Shown here: positions 12,541-24,182 of the stretch, piece by piece
Layout of the letters: the number at the start of each line of letters is the position of its first letter
Position numbering within the stretch: the first letter of the stretch is position 1
Origin: Myripristis murdjan
Taxonomy: Eukaryota > Chordata > Actinopteri > Holocentriformes > Holocentridae
Reading direction: 5' to 3'
Assembly (NCBI RefSeq): GCF_902150065.1
Contig: NC_043986.1
Location: 9,519,390 to 9,583,389, forward strand
Length of the DNA stretch: 64,000 nucleotides
Notes under the pieces: model-generated
Database searches by the model: none
What the model was told of the DNA's origin: nothing
Seen by the model: only the letters and a program-made list of their open reading frames with translations
Program-made: the position numbers and the translations under genes

Positions 12541-14793
12541 TTCCTAGTTTCACAGAAAAAGTCTGGTTTATTTTCAATTTACCAGTCTGGGTACCTGCTG
12601 GATGTGAATATTGATTTGTGTTTTTATATTACAGATTTTCACTCATGATAACTTGATGACAGACGCCTTATTTTTTGTTCAAATGGGTCCATTTTTTATT
12701 GGTATCCACTGAAACACTTTCTTTACAGAAAAAATAAACTACCACTACTGGTAGAGTCCTGGTAGTACAGTATGATTCTGCAGAGAGAAACACATGCCAC
12801 ACAGTTAAGTAGGTAAGAAAAGATCTAACATCTACGATAGCACATCTGGATCGCTCAAGTCCCTCCTCATCACTTCAGCATCTGCTCGTCGATCGTGCCT
12901 GCCTGGTAGATGGATCGCTGCGTTCCCCGTTCCGGCTGGTTTGAAACCCTGTTTTCCATTCAACTTTTACATTTGTGGGTCAAAGTGAAACGTAAATTGG
13001 AGTTCAAAGGGTGGAAATTTCTTGACTCTGTTCTGAAGCGCAGAATAAAATCTAAACTCCACAATAAAAGTGAAAAAATTTACTTTTGCCCCGACAGCTG
13101 AGCTCATTGTCACTTGCCAGAAATGAAAAGCCACCAGAGAACAGGAGCACGGCCTATTTTGGGTTCATTCATCACACTGATTATTAATTCTGTACTGATC
13201 TGCTAAGATAAAGAAACAGAATGAATCACTGATTTCAGTCTGCATTCATATGGAATTATTTAAAGCAAATCATTCAAAATAATAAAAAAAAGACCTAATG
13301 TGCTGATCTACCAATCAAACAGAACATTACTGTTTTGTCAATATTTTTTTTTAAATTAAGTGTAAGTCATTATGGTGTCTTTTATTTCCATATTTCAGAA
13401 GGTAAAAAAAAAACAAAAAAACTTGTGTATTTATTAAGGGGTTATAAAATTCTTGCTGAATCAACCTACTACCATCGTGGTCTACAAACTAATCCAACTG
13501 AATCGTTTCAACAAAGAAAGTAATTCTTAAATCAAATTGCAAATTAAAGTGAATCAAACTGAAGGTCTGCTGAAACTCTGAGCCACGGCCGCCATGCTTC
13601 ATTTAATTCGGAGGATTTGACCTTTCTGGGCTCCATTCTGCCAGGCAAGATCAATCAGTCACAGAGTTTTATGAAAGGATTCGCAATATTATCACCCCAC
13701 CCCTCCCTCAGCCCCCCGGTCAGGCTTCAAAATACTTTCACAGCGTATGTCATTTGTCTTTGCTATACATTTCTCCAACTTCTTCTAAATCATAAAATTT
13801 TTCAATAAATGAGTTCTGTTTCTGTACACAGACAACCGAGTGTCAAATATGAATTCTGCAGACCATATTCTCTTGTGGTCTCGACATAAAACTGTACAGA
13901 AGAACTGCCTCAGACTGCTTTGGGAGCCTCGCTCCTCCCGACCCCGCTACCCAAACTGCTGCAGCTGTCATGTGGATTGTCACCTATTTTATATCAAATA
14001 AAAAATAAAGACTGTAGTGGACACCTGAGAAAGACTGCAGAGAGCTGAAGCTGTGCCTACTCTTGTTTTTTGTTTTCTTTTCTTTTCTTCAGTAAAGCAA
14101 TTCAAGACTGGACACACACCGACTAAATCCGAACGAGCTGGGATTATCTCTTCCATTTTTCCTCACCTTGCTGCCTTTTCAGATTCTTCTCTATTTTGGG
14201 GGACGGAAACTGCAACTGAGGTTTTAAAGCACGGGTTTTACACATTTAAAAAGTAAGGCCATGAGCCACTTTTTGAAAACAAGCAAAAAAAAAAGAAAAG
14301 CTTTAAAAAAAATAAAATAAACTAAAAATCAAAAATCACCTTTTATCTGATTTTCTGCATCTGTGCTTTTGTAGAGATCAAACCCTGCTGATGAATGATG
14401 ATTAGCACAGGATATCCTTTTCAAAATAAAGTTCACCTTCAACATCAAAAGTCAGCATGAAAAACAACTTCCTACACGTTATGGATTACAACTTTTTTGT
14501 TGTTGTTGTTGTTGTTGTGTAAATGAATCAAACTGAATGCTTCATCAGATGGACACAAATGAGAGAACAGATGGGTGCAGATGGCAGCGGTGACGCTAAA
14601 TGAAAGGAAAAGACTGGTTGCTGAAAACTGCGCATGGCCTGTTGGCATGACAACCCAAAACGTTTAATCACAGGGGAAACTTAGCCAAAATGAGAGTGTT
14701 GAGTAACAGTTATTGACTATAAACATTCAACAAACAACAAAAATACAATGTACACCGAGCCCCCCTCTTCAGTCTCCCATATCTTCTCTTGAT

Positions 14794-14824
<31 letters not shown>

Positions 14825-15441
14825 CACGCACACACACCAAAACCACCTCGCGGGCTACGTGTCAATAAAAATCCACCAACTGAAAACCACTAAATTAAAA
14901 ATAACGGATGGCAGGTACTCTTCGTCATGCAGCCATGTTTGACCTGACCGCACAGAGAGACATGCTTCGACTGACAACCTGCGGTGATGTCTGTCAATAG
15001 CTTAGCATTTCCCCCCCCTCCTCCTCCTCCACCTCCTCCTCTTCCTCCTCCGCCTCTTCCCCCCTCTCCTCTCAAGAATCACTGGCATTCCCTCGCGTAA
15101 AAAAATTTAGACTAAAAACCAAACAGGAAGAAAACTTGTATTCCGAGCTGGTGGTGTGGAATCTCTGACAATCGAGCGATGGCGGGAACGTCCAGAATGA
15201 AAGACTCGGAGTCTCTGTTTGCCCCACCGACCCCCGCCACCGCAGAGCATTTTGATTTCACCAAAACTCCCACCGTCCCTCCTCTCTCGCCCTCTCTCTT
15301 CAGGTTTGGAGTTAGCAAAGGCGGCCGGCTCGTCTGTGTCAGTGTTTGTACCCTGGCTTGGGACACTGGGTGGAGGGAGAGTGGTGGTGGGGATTTAAGG
15401 GGGTTTGAGTGGGGGGGGCACTGTGGCCGGGGAAAGCCCCC
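12541..15441. other. Spacer between tgm cassette and rprd1b stop codon
   Basis: Up to 13617 this is the duplicated 3' flank. From 13618 it is unique and includes a gene-3'-end-like stretch with two plus-strand AATAAA signals near 13998 and 14005. Simple repeats follow: (TTG)n near 14499-14519, a (CA)n tract at 14797-14838 and a C/T-rich tract at 15008-15070. The part next to 15441 is expected to be the rprd1b 3' UTR, which is transcribed leftwards. No convincing open reading frame was found. Confidence 0.6.
15008..15070. repeat. CCTCCT-type polypyrimidine tract
   Basis: About 60 bp of almost pure C and T on the plus strand, with repeated CCTCCT units, so G-rich on the minus strand. It lies in the presumed rprd1b 3' UTR, where the transcript would carry a GGAGGA-rich segment capable of G-quadruplex-like folding. 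Confidence 0.75.
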
Positions 15442-18400
15442 TCAGTCGGTGGAGAAGAGGTCGCCAGCCGAGGGAAGCGGCGCCAGGCCTCCCGTCACGT
15501 TGGGCAGGAGAGAGAGGTCGGGCAGACTCTGGATGTGGGACTTGAGCTCCTTCCTCACCTGGGTGACCCTGGCCAGCTTCTGCTTGTACTCCTGCAAAAC
15601 ACAATCAACCAGCACAGCTCAAAAATCATTACCGTGCTACTTATTAAATAATAATACTGTATAACTGTACACTATTTAACTATGCAATCATTTTATACAT
15701 GCAGAACTTAATAATAATTCAGTAGTGCAATATCCCAGTTTTTACATCTTCTCAGTTTCTTATTTCGGGAATTTGTTATATTATTGTACGGTTGATACAC
15801 ATATTTTTACATGTTGCACTTTTTTCTCCTTTTCTATCCCTTATAATTTCACTTATGCTAATACATATATATTTTTGTCTCAGGAATTTGAGCCACTGCA
15901 AATGACCCAATTTGCCCTCAGGGATCAATAAAGTATTTCTGATTGTGATTCTGATAATTATCCAACCTTTTTAAGGGGCCAAATGCCACAGGATCTGCAG
16001 TCCAAGGCCAGACAAGACACAATAATTTGAAAATCTTTTCAACTATAAACCTACATTCACACCTGTTTGAACTTGCTTTGGTGCGATTCAGGTCTGAAGC
16101 TGCTGCTTTGGTTCATTTGTGATCGGGTCTGGTTAGTGATCAAGTGAACCACAATTTGTAAACAAATGATGCGCAACTGAACAGGTTGTTCATCTACTGG
16201 ACAGAAATTGTACAAGGGAAACTCCAGTCACAGGCAGCAGAATATTGCAATAACAGGACAACAGGTTTCATCTGATTTTGTTGCATATATCCATGTGGTT
16301 CAGAGTGGAATTGAAAAAATGTGATGCCATTTTTTGCTGCAGCTTGGGATCTTAGCATGTAACCTCCAGGATATTTCACACTAGCATCAAATGTAACAAA
16401 GACAGTAATATTTGTTCCAGTTTCCAGGTCACAGTGTGTTTGCTGTGTGAATTAAATGTCTTGCCTCTAGTTTCTTCTCCCTCTCGCTGAGCGCCTCCTT
16501 CTGGCTGCTGATGTACTCGGTCAGCATGCGCGCCAGCTGCCTCCGGTCCTCCAGCTCTGCGGCCAGACGCCCGTTGTACTCGGCCAGCAGCAGACAGGCC
16601 TCGTCCACCGTCTTCGACAGCTTGTCCGCCGCCTCCTTGTCTGCAGGGGCACGAGTGGGAATACAAGAGGACAGAGCGTAACATTTGTTTCTATGTTTGA
16701 TCCAGTAAACTGAGAACTTGAAGACTTGTTCATGTAAGTGATGCACATTTGCACATTATGTAAATTTATAAAGCTGCGAATATTCTGTATACATAATGAC
16801 AATTTCATACATTTATGTTATATTTATACATACAACTTTTGCACAGCACATCTCTAATTTAGTAATCCACATTTAAGTAAGCAATAATGACTGATGGTAA
16901 CGTTAATTTAGAGGTATGAGTGCATAATTCATTCTCCTTTCCCATATATCCCACCAATAAATTCCACTTAATCTTCTTCAACAGGTACCTTAATTCATTT
17001 ATGAAACCCTACAACTCTTTACACCATATTTTATTGATTTATTTTTAAACAGTTTCATAACTCTTGACAGTTTTTTATTGCTTTTGTCATAGATTAGATA
17101 GATTTCGTCTTAGATTCCATTTGTGTGTCTCTTTGTTTTATACTCCATTGTCTTTTTCCTTGTAATACAATTTTGTTATTATAGCAAACTAGCATCTACA
17201 TGGAGAATTAATGGTTTAATCTCATTTTAAAAATATGTCTGACAAACCTCACCACCATTTCTAGAAAAAAAAAACTGAAATAATCCCACAGAGATACAGA
17301 AATCCAAACTAGACCAATGATGGCTTTTGCAAGAGAGAGAGAGTTAGCCATGTGAGGAATTCAGGAATTCACACATGGCATTCATATCAATACACAAACT
17401 AATGCTAAATAATCCAGCAAAATAGCCCAAAAAAAGGGAGCTGTCAGGTCGTACCGGTGATTTTCTCGAGCAGGGAAACATCCTGAACTTCCTGGGGCAG
17501 CGAGGCGATCTTCTGACGGACGGCTGCATCGCCCGACGCAGCATTCTCCAGATCTTGCAAGGCCTTCACCAGCTCCTCTGTCTGGAAACGTGTGTGTGTG
17601 TGTGTTAATGGATGGGTGAGAAAAGTGTGTGAGGAGAGAAGACAGGAGTCCCAAGAGGGAGAGGTGGAAGAGTAAGGAGTGAGAGCAGAAAATGGACGAC
17701 AACAAACATATAGCAGAGAAAAAAAAAGTCAAATGCAAGAAAACCAGGCAATGTTTGAACAGTCAAGCATCACTAAGTATGACTTCTGTATAAAAATGCA
17801 ATTATATTATCGGCCCAAATCAAAAAGCAGGGCTGTGACAGAAAAGAGTGTTCTTCGCCCACATGCAGAAGAGAAACTAAAGAGTGAAGTGATTTTTATG
17901 CTGTTCAACATTTTATGCTATTCGAATACAATATCAGCCTCCTACCAGCTGGGTTGCTGAGGCGTCTGTGTTGCGAGGGGAGGTGTGGCTTCTGTAGTCG
18001 TCATCTTCATCTTCTTCCTCATCCTGGACCTTTGGATAGCTTCGTTTCACAGGCCTCTTCTCCTCTGCCGAGTCCAGTTTAGAAACCACAGACAAAAAAA
18101 AAAAACAAACACATGTACAGCACAGTGTCATTACATGATGGATCATACGTACTGCACTGCAGATAAGACCAAGGCTACAATGTGAATCATTTTGCAATAA
18201 GATGACTGAAGCTGACTTTAACAGTGCTATTCTGCAGAAACGTACAATTTCCCCAAATTCATTTCAACTGTCAGAATCTGTCCATCTCTCAACCCATCCG
18301 GTCGAGGCAGGGTTCTACTCGAGGTTTGTTGTCCTGTTAAAAAGGTTTTTTTCCTCACCACTGTCACCCTGTGCTGCTCTTGGGGGAGATTTTGGTCCAT

Positions 18401-21103
18401 GGATTTGGCCAATATCTGTTGGGTCGTCACTTAAAATACCACTTGCTAGTGATTAAATAAAGAGCAAAAAGAACTATCTACTACCGCCACATGCAGGAGC
18501 AGGGTAAACACAGGTGTTACCAATGACATTAATTAAGATTCAACTCCATTTAGGTCTAACAAAGCCAGGCTCCTGGTGTTGTTCATGCTGGTCAACTTAA
18601 ATGGAGCAGAACCTTAATTAATGTCATTAGTAACATCTGTGCCTGCCTTTACCTGCTATTTTATGTCAAAATTTCTGCTGTGAAAAAGGTCTACAGCCAG
18701 CTGTGACACAAGGCCAAACACTGGGACTGTAAAAGCTGCAACTAACACTATTAGGATTTCTAGGAGCTTTGCACATTAATGTGTGATTTAGCCAAGAAAC
18801 ACATTTACACGACAGTTTACATTAATTTAAGGCATTTAACCAGCACTCGAGCGCCGAGCAACTTAAATTAAAACAACTAGATGTGTATGTAGCATACATT
18901 ACAAACAAACAGCAGTTAGAAAGAGAAGGGTCAAAGACACAGAGGAGCGGTTTGGTTTCTTTTTCCATTCAGATGAAAATAAAACTGACTACATTTTGTC
19001 TATTAGCAATCCAGCAATCTGTTTTTAAGTGGTCAGTTCTTGCAAGAAACACAAACATATCAGTAACTAAGCAGAGTCTTTGACGTTGGTGGCTTACACA
19101 CGATCAAAAATGTCGCTCACGCTAAAATTTCGAATAATATTTTAAACCTAGTCCAGTGATACTGTAAAATACTTTGACTGTCCGCAAAACTCCATATGAA
19201 GTGGTTATTCATTTGGAAGTATCTCACTGTTTTGACTGACTTGCAGAGCCAATGTGAGGGTTTCAGACCACGTTTACAGCTTTAAGAGACATATTTGCAC
19301 CACGTCTAGGTTTAAGAAATAGGAGGCTAACCTGCAGCGGGCCGACCTGCAGGCCTCGGGCTGTTCGAGTCCTCTATGGCCAGTTTGAGCTGCTGGATGA
19401 AGTCGTTTCTGTAAAGGCTCCTCTCCTTCCAGATGTTCAGCAGCCTCTCCATATGCTTCTTACAGCTCTCATCTGCTTCCCTGCAGAGGACAAAGACAGA
19501 AGAGTAGAAGGAAAGAGAAGAGAGCACTAAAGAAACAATAATAATAGCCAAACAACAGCTCAGTGCTTACAAAAGTCCAATATTTACATCACTGTCTAGT
19601 ATATTTCCTTCAGTAACAATGTTCGGGCCAAGACATTTTTAGGATTTTTGAAATTCAACAGTTTAACTCACTGTGTGTTCATATGATAAATATGATATAT
19701 AAGCAGGAAATAAAAGAATGTATACCATTAACTGTGGTAAATGGTACACTGAATGTCATTATTTCTCACATAGCTTCCAAAATGCCACTTATGCTCATAC
19801 TTATGCTCACACACACACACACACACACACACACTGACCAACATTTTCAGCTGTGAATGCACACAGTGGCTGCATCACATTCACACCTACCTGGCAACAT
19901 GAGAACAGGCGTCGACTAAAACAGACTCAAAGTCTTTGGTGAACTCGGGTCCTTTCTTCTTGCTGTTCTGGATAACATCATTGGCCAGATAGAGGAACGT
20001 CAGCTTCCTGTTACTTTTGGCTAAGGGACAGACCAGGAAATTAAACATCAGTTAGTTTCATATCTGTGTAAAATAAGCTGCATTTCAAGACTTAAAATGG
20101 AAAAAAAAAAAAAAATGATTGCAGAGAACGCTACTGCAGTGGAATTCACATTTCATTATGCCTGCTCTTATTGTGAAGTCCCACTGACAGTTGCAGACAT
20201 AAAACACAATGCTTTTCAAAATATGCACATGACACTGGGCAAAATAAGCCAACTACTTCAACTTAAGTTAAGTAAAACACCCATTTTTATCTCTATATAA
20301 CATTTTCTTTCACACAAAACTGTAAGATTCATCCTGCTGAAACAGGCTTGGATGATGCTCGGCCTGAGATAATGATGAAAACAGGTACAACCAGGGCAGA
20401 TTTTACCTGTTTCACATGTGGGCATCATTTCAGGCTGATATCAACAGATAGATAGATAGATACTTTATTCATCCCGCAGGAAATTCGCAGTTTTTCAGCA
20501 GTATCCACAGATTACAGATTAAATAAAAATAAAAAAAGATTAAAAAAAATAAATAAATAACGAATAAGATCTGAGTACAACAGAATAAGATCTAAGTACA
20601 AGCCAGTGTGCAAAAAGCAATGTGCAACAAAAAGAACAGAAAAAAAACGTGTGCATGGGTGTATAAAATGTGCAAAGAGGTAGGTCAATGTGCAAATTTA
20701 GAAGAAATATACAGTATACACATGATAAATAGCAGTAAGCAATATAAACACTATAAACAAGGATTATAAAAAAAAATAGAAATATGGACAATTTAAACAG
20801 AAGCATTTCATTTCTAAAGCAGGTATCTGCCCATGCCACTATTACCGTGCATCTCTAAAGAAATGGAGGGTGAAATTGCAGTCAAGGCCACGGGGTTTGC
20901 ATCACACCACATGTGTCCCAGCTGATTGCCGGGGCAACACAAGCCGCCTCACCTTTCTTGAGCTCCCGGTGCCACACTTTGACGATGAGAGCCGAGTGTT
21001 TTCGGTGGTGGATGATCCACAGCGACAGGGTCTGGACGCTCTGCTGCGAGTTACTGAGCTCCGACAGCTTCTTCTCCAGAGCCGACTCGGAGAAGGACGA
21101 CAT
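15442..21103 (-). CDS. rprd1b: RPRD1B, RNA polymerase II CTD-interacting protein (complete)
   Basis: Nuclear protein whose N-terminal CID domain binds the phosphorylated RNA polymerase II C-terminal domain and helps recruit RPAP2. Seven exons, in transcript order: 20953-21103 (ATG), 19891-20020, 19332-19480, 17946-18064, 17455-17581, 16465-16640 and 15442-15591 (stop). Total 1002 nt, 333 aa; human RPRD1B has 326. The CID starts MSSFSESALEKKLSELSNSQ and continues with KSNRKLTFLYLANDVIQNSK and RLLNIW. An acidic linker EEEDEDDD follows, then the coiled-coil segment EACLLLAEYNGRLAAELEDR and the conserved end PLPSAGDLFSTD-like terminus (here GDLFSTD). All phases agree. The intron after 16465 begins with GC instead of GT. 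The start lies next to a GC-rich, TATA-less region. RPRD1A is the alternative, but the C-terminus and TGM2 neighbour favour 1B. Confidence 0.95.
15640..15950 (+). repeat. Diverged dispersed repeat with ATAAAGTATTTCT tail
   Basis: Ends with CCTCAGGGATCAATAAAGTA followed by TTCTGATTGTGATTCTGAT, the same style of 3' tail as the element at 405-661 but diverged. It lies in the last rprd1b intron. Confidence 0.45.
18270..18465 (+). repeat. Common teleost dispersed repeat fragment
   Basis: Contains GGTTCTACTCGAGGTTTGTT, then CCTGTTAAAAAGGTTTTTTT, CCTCACCACTGTC and GCTCTTGGGGGA. This ordered set of motifs is very common across teleost genomes. It lies in the rprd1b intron between 18064 and 19332. 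Class was not resolved. Confidence 0.5.
18492..18662. mobile_element. Foldback (MITE-like) element in rprd1b intron
   Basis: An imperfect palindrome of about 170 bp. The left arm (about 18492-18552) includes GACATTAATTAAG and CTCCATTTA; the right arm (about 18596-18660) carries the complements TAAATGGAG and CTTAATTAATGTC. The short centre is CAGGCTCCTGG-like. There is no coding capacity. Long inverted arms and small size suit a non-autonomous foldback transposon. Confidence 0.6.
20446..20720 (-). repeat. Inverted copy of the 405-661 dispersed repeat
   Basis: Starts (GATA)n, then TACTTTATTCATCCCGCAGG, then a TTTGCACA/CAATGTGCAA-rich section. It is the reverse complement of the repeat at 405-661 with moderate divergence. 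It lies in the first rprd1b intron. Confidence 0.65.
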
Positions 21104-21660
21104 GGCTGTGGTTCTGCTGGCTGACCTCGACCGACCGACAACGCACAAACGGAGCTGGTCCAGCTAGTTTACACAAACTCGCCGTGTCATCAAAACTGAA
21201 GTTGTGTGGCTAGCTAGCCCGGCCAGGCATGCAGCGTGCAGAGTGTGACGCTATTCGGCTATTAAACTGTCTTAAACCACCCGGTCCACTTAGTTTTTAA
21301 TGCACCAGGTTACTGAGAGGATGTTTTAACTGATTGACCAAAGCTTTAGACTTTTAAGCTCGCCTATCACTGTCCAAAGTGTTTGTTTACAGCCAGAGCT
21401 AACTGTTAGCCAGCCGAGCTAACGTTAGGCAGCCATCAGCAGAGCAGCCTAGCTCCGAGCTAACGCGCCAACCGGGCTGGAAATAAAACAAACCCGCTGC
21501 GATGTGTGTTCAGGTGTCTCTTTAGAATGCCGACGGGTCGAAGAAACCCGCAAAGGACGTGCAGTGAAACTTACAGTTTTTCTGCTTTCCTAACTATTGG
21601 AGAAGATCTGCTCGAAGATGGCAGCTTGCACTTTCACCTCGACGTGGGCGTCGCGTAGTA
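21104..21660 (-). promoter_or_regulatory. GC-rich promoter region of rprd1b
   Basis: The segment upstream of the rprd1b ATG is richer in CpG than its surroundings and has no obvious TATA box, as expected of a housekeeping-type promoter. Transcription start sites cannot be placed from sequence alone. No divergent gene was found on the other side. Confidence 0.5.
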
Positions 21661-21756
21661 ATGACGTATGCAGAGTTGGGGCATCCTTATCTATGCATCC
21701 TTTTTCATCAGAGCAGTTGTGGCATCATCATCATCATCATCATCATCATCAACAGC

Positions 21757-22010
21757 TCTGCCATAGATTGAGTTTAGAATGTTCAGTTTTGTTGACACTG
21801 TGGAGATGGTGTTTCTAATTTTTTGTCCTCCCTATTTATATACAATGAGTGGGACAGAATAGTGGAAACACCTCGCACTAAAATGCAGTCCAGTCCAACA
21901 GCAGCACTAACTGTGAGCTCAATCAATGCCAAACATAGAACTGAACACCTCTATTATTGTGACAAAAAGAAAAACTGAGCATTATAGGCAGCAGAAAAGG
22001 AAACATATGG
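21757..22010. mobile_element. Foldback element, shorter copy
   Basis: Its right part (CTCCCTATTTATATACAATG, AGCTCAATCAATGCCAAACA, CTGAGCATTATAGG) is the reverse complement of part of the element at 44945-45370. Its left part retains a shortened opposite arm (AATGTTCAGTTTTGTTGACA). So this is a second, internally deleted member of the same foldback family. Confidence 0.65.
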
Positions 22011-24182
22011 GCTGTAGAAAGATGATAATAATTTATAGTTGATCATGGTTTCTCAGATTTTGCTTTTTTCCCCTGTAGAAACATTATAAAGAAAAGGAAA
22101 TCATGAGATGTCCCTGGCCTGTATCACTGGTGGAGAGTTAATCTGTCATGAGTGATTTAACACCTTTAATCATCTATCAAAATGGAAACACTGAAAGTAA
22201 GAATAATGGGAGGGATGTTGAATATTCAAAAGAGGCCAAAGTAAATCCGACCCAGCGGTGTGTTGAGTGTCCAAAAGTTAAGTGAGTATGGGTTATGCAT
22301 AAAACCAAAGGTGAATAATCAAAATTAAAAATGATTTTTGATGAAAGACACATTTATTTTGGAGTTAAACCATCTTGCACCCCACAGTCCTCACGAGTGG
22401 ATCCATCAAAATAAATGCATGTTGTGTGGCTACAATTTGTTCAATGCCACATGCCTTTATTTTAAAGATCCCAAAGCTTCAAAAGATACCAAATAAGTAA
22501 AGAGACTAGTGGCAACAGACTAGGCATATGACACCAGCATACACTGAGAAAAAAAATGTTTTCTAATTTGGAAGCTATTTACAGGAAAAATTAATAGGAA
22601 ATCAGGGTGTCAGGGGTTAAAAATATGTGTTTCCTCCTCCACTGTTTTCTTTGTGACTATTTTTTACCAGGCCAAGTATTAAACACCTGCCTGTGGTCCT
22701 TAAATTTGTCCAGAAATGATCCCAAACGTTTCGGCGTCTTGGTCACGTGATTGAGAAACCCTGCACAATGCAAATCTTTTCACTGAAATCCTCATGTTTG
22801 TGCACACATGGAAATGCTCGACCAAATGACACTTTACATGGTCATTTGCCTCCATAACACAGTGGTTAAGAAAATGCACAATATTGCTGTCAAAACAATG
22901 GCTTTGAGGCAAATCTCGCGTCGGTACAACAGGTGTGTTCAGACGCACGGTGCAAAATGGGCCTCCCGTATCAACCAGAAGGCAAATTCAGCCACACCTG
23001 CACTGGGCATGAAGCAACACATCCTCTGTTCACTCAGCACCATTTTTGTGAAATTAGTAAACGGTGGTCAAGCTCAAAACAGTCAACCAAACACCATTGA
23101 GCCAAAATGTACAAATCTCCTCTGCCTGAACATTAGTTGTATAAATGTGTTAAATCTCACCGCAGTTAATGTCCTCAATTTAAAAGGTAATTCAAGTTGC
23201 AATACATGAATGTTTGATATTAAATCTAGTTTGTTAATAACAGCAGAATTAAATGGTGATTCACATATCTTCCCATTTATTTCCATGAAAGTATAAGAAA
23301 CCTCTGCATGTGAAGTTTAAGTGATCGGGGATCCATTTATCCTCACTTTCTCCATGTATGGTTAAAGAAAAAAAAAAGCAAAACATGATGTGTATTAACT
23401 GATGTAGCTGTACAACAACCGTGGAGGTGAACAAAACTGCTGGACAATATTAAAAATACTGAATATTGTGGCAAATGCAAAGGCAGAGAACTTTACTCAA
23501 ACACAACTTGCATGAAAATGAAATCCTTGATACTATGCTATCTTAAAAAGAGTGATACTGCATAAAGACATGTCATTATTTTAAAAACATATCCAATGAT
23601 ATCCTTAATGTTAAGAAATAATAGCACTAGTACACATCTAAAACTAAATAATACTAATAAAGAGTTCTGCTGCTATGACAGAAATATCCAAATATCCATT
23701 ACATGACAATCTGACACCCACTTTTAAACTGCAAAGTATATGTTTTAAAATCAATCTATGTATCTCACATTTTTCAATTAAATGTCCTCCAAAGAAATGC
23801 ATACGTTTTTGTAAAGCACTCCCTCAAGATTTTCACACAGCTAAAGTGACAGTTGTGTGTCATTTTTCAAAGATTAATTGAAAAACACCGGTCTCCCTTT
23901 TCATGGCTAATTACATTCATGCAGTTCATTTTAATGCGAGGGAAACTCTACGGTCAGAGAAACAAATTTTTTGCATGCAAACAGGCTTCACTCAAACGGC
24001 ATTTCCCTAAAAGATGCAAATCTGGCCGCATCTCCTTTCCTTCCCCTCCCTCTCGACCTCCACTCCATCTGTGCCCACCTTCAGTAAACACCTAAAAAAA
24101 AAAAAAAAAAAAAAAAAAAAACATAAATGTGGGGTGAAGTGCTCGTCTCTCCACACCTGCAGTGTGTGAGGTGGAGGTGAAA

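Larger units (their letters stand above)
3996..13617 (+). repeat. Direct tandem duplication of about 4.95 kb, two copies
   Basis: Unit 1 runs 3996-8950 and unit 2 runs 8948-13617. They match over exons, introns, 3' UTR and more than 1 kb of 3' flank with only scattered substitutions. The junction at 8948-8950 is the trinucleotide ATT shared by both parental breakpoints (tgaATTcc at 3996 and aggATTtg at 13617), which is microhomology. Reciprocal indels exist: about 310 bp present only in unit 1 (5054-5373 region), about 60 bp present only in unit 2 (9294-9356), and a ~20 bp difference near 9789-9810. Confidence 0.92.
21104..24182. other. Intergenic region rprd1b to tas1r1
   Basis: Holds the rprd1b promoter, a (CAT)n tract at 21722-21751, a foldback-element copy (21757-22010) and an A-run of about 29 bp at 24092-24120. 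The rest is AT-rich without an ORF showing conserved-domain content. The 133-codon frame at 22808-23209 has no recognisable features. Confidence 0.6.

Noticed and set aside
15179-15664. 161-codon plus-strand frame opposite the last rprd1b exon
   Set aside because: Antisense shadow of the rprd1b 3' end and GC-rich UTR; no recognisable protein.
22808-23209. 133-codon frame in the rprd1b-tas1r1 spacer
   Set aside because: AT-rich sequence, no domain, no splice or promoter context; likely chance.
24162-24182. Upstream GTG as start of the T1R protein
   Set aside because: The ATG at 24183 directly opens the hydrophobic signal peptide; the GTG adds a charged leader.
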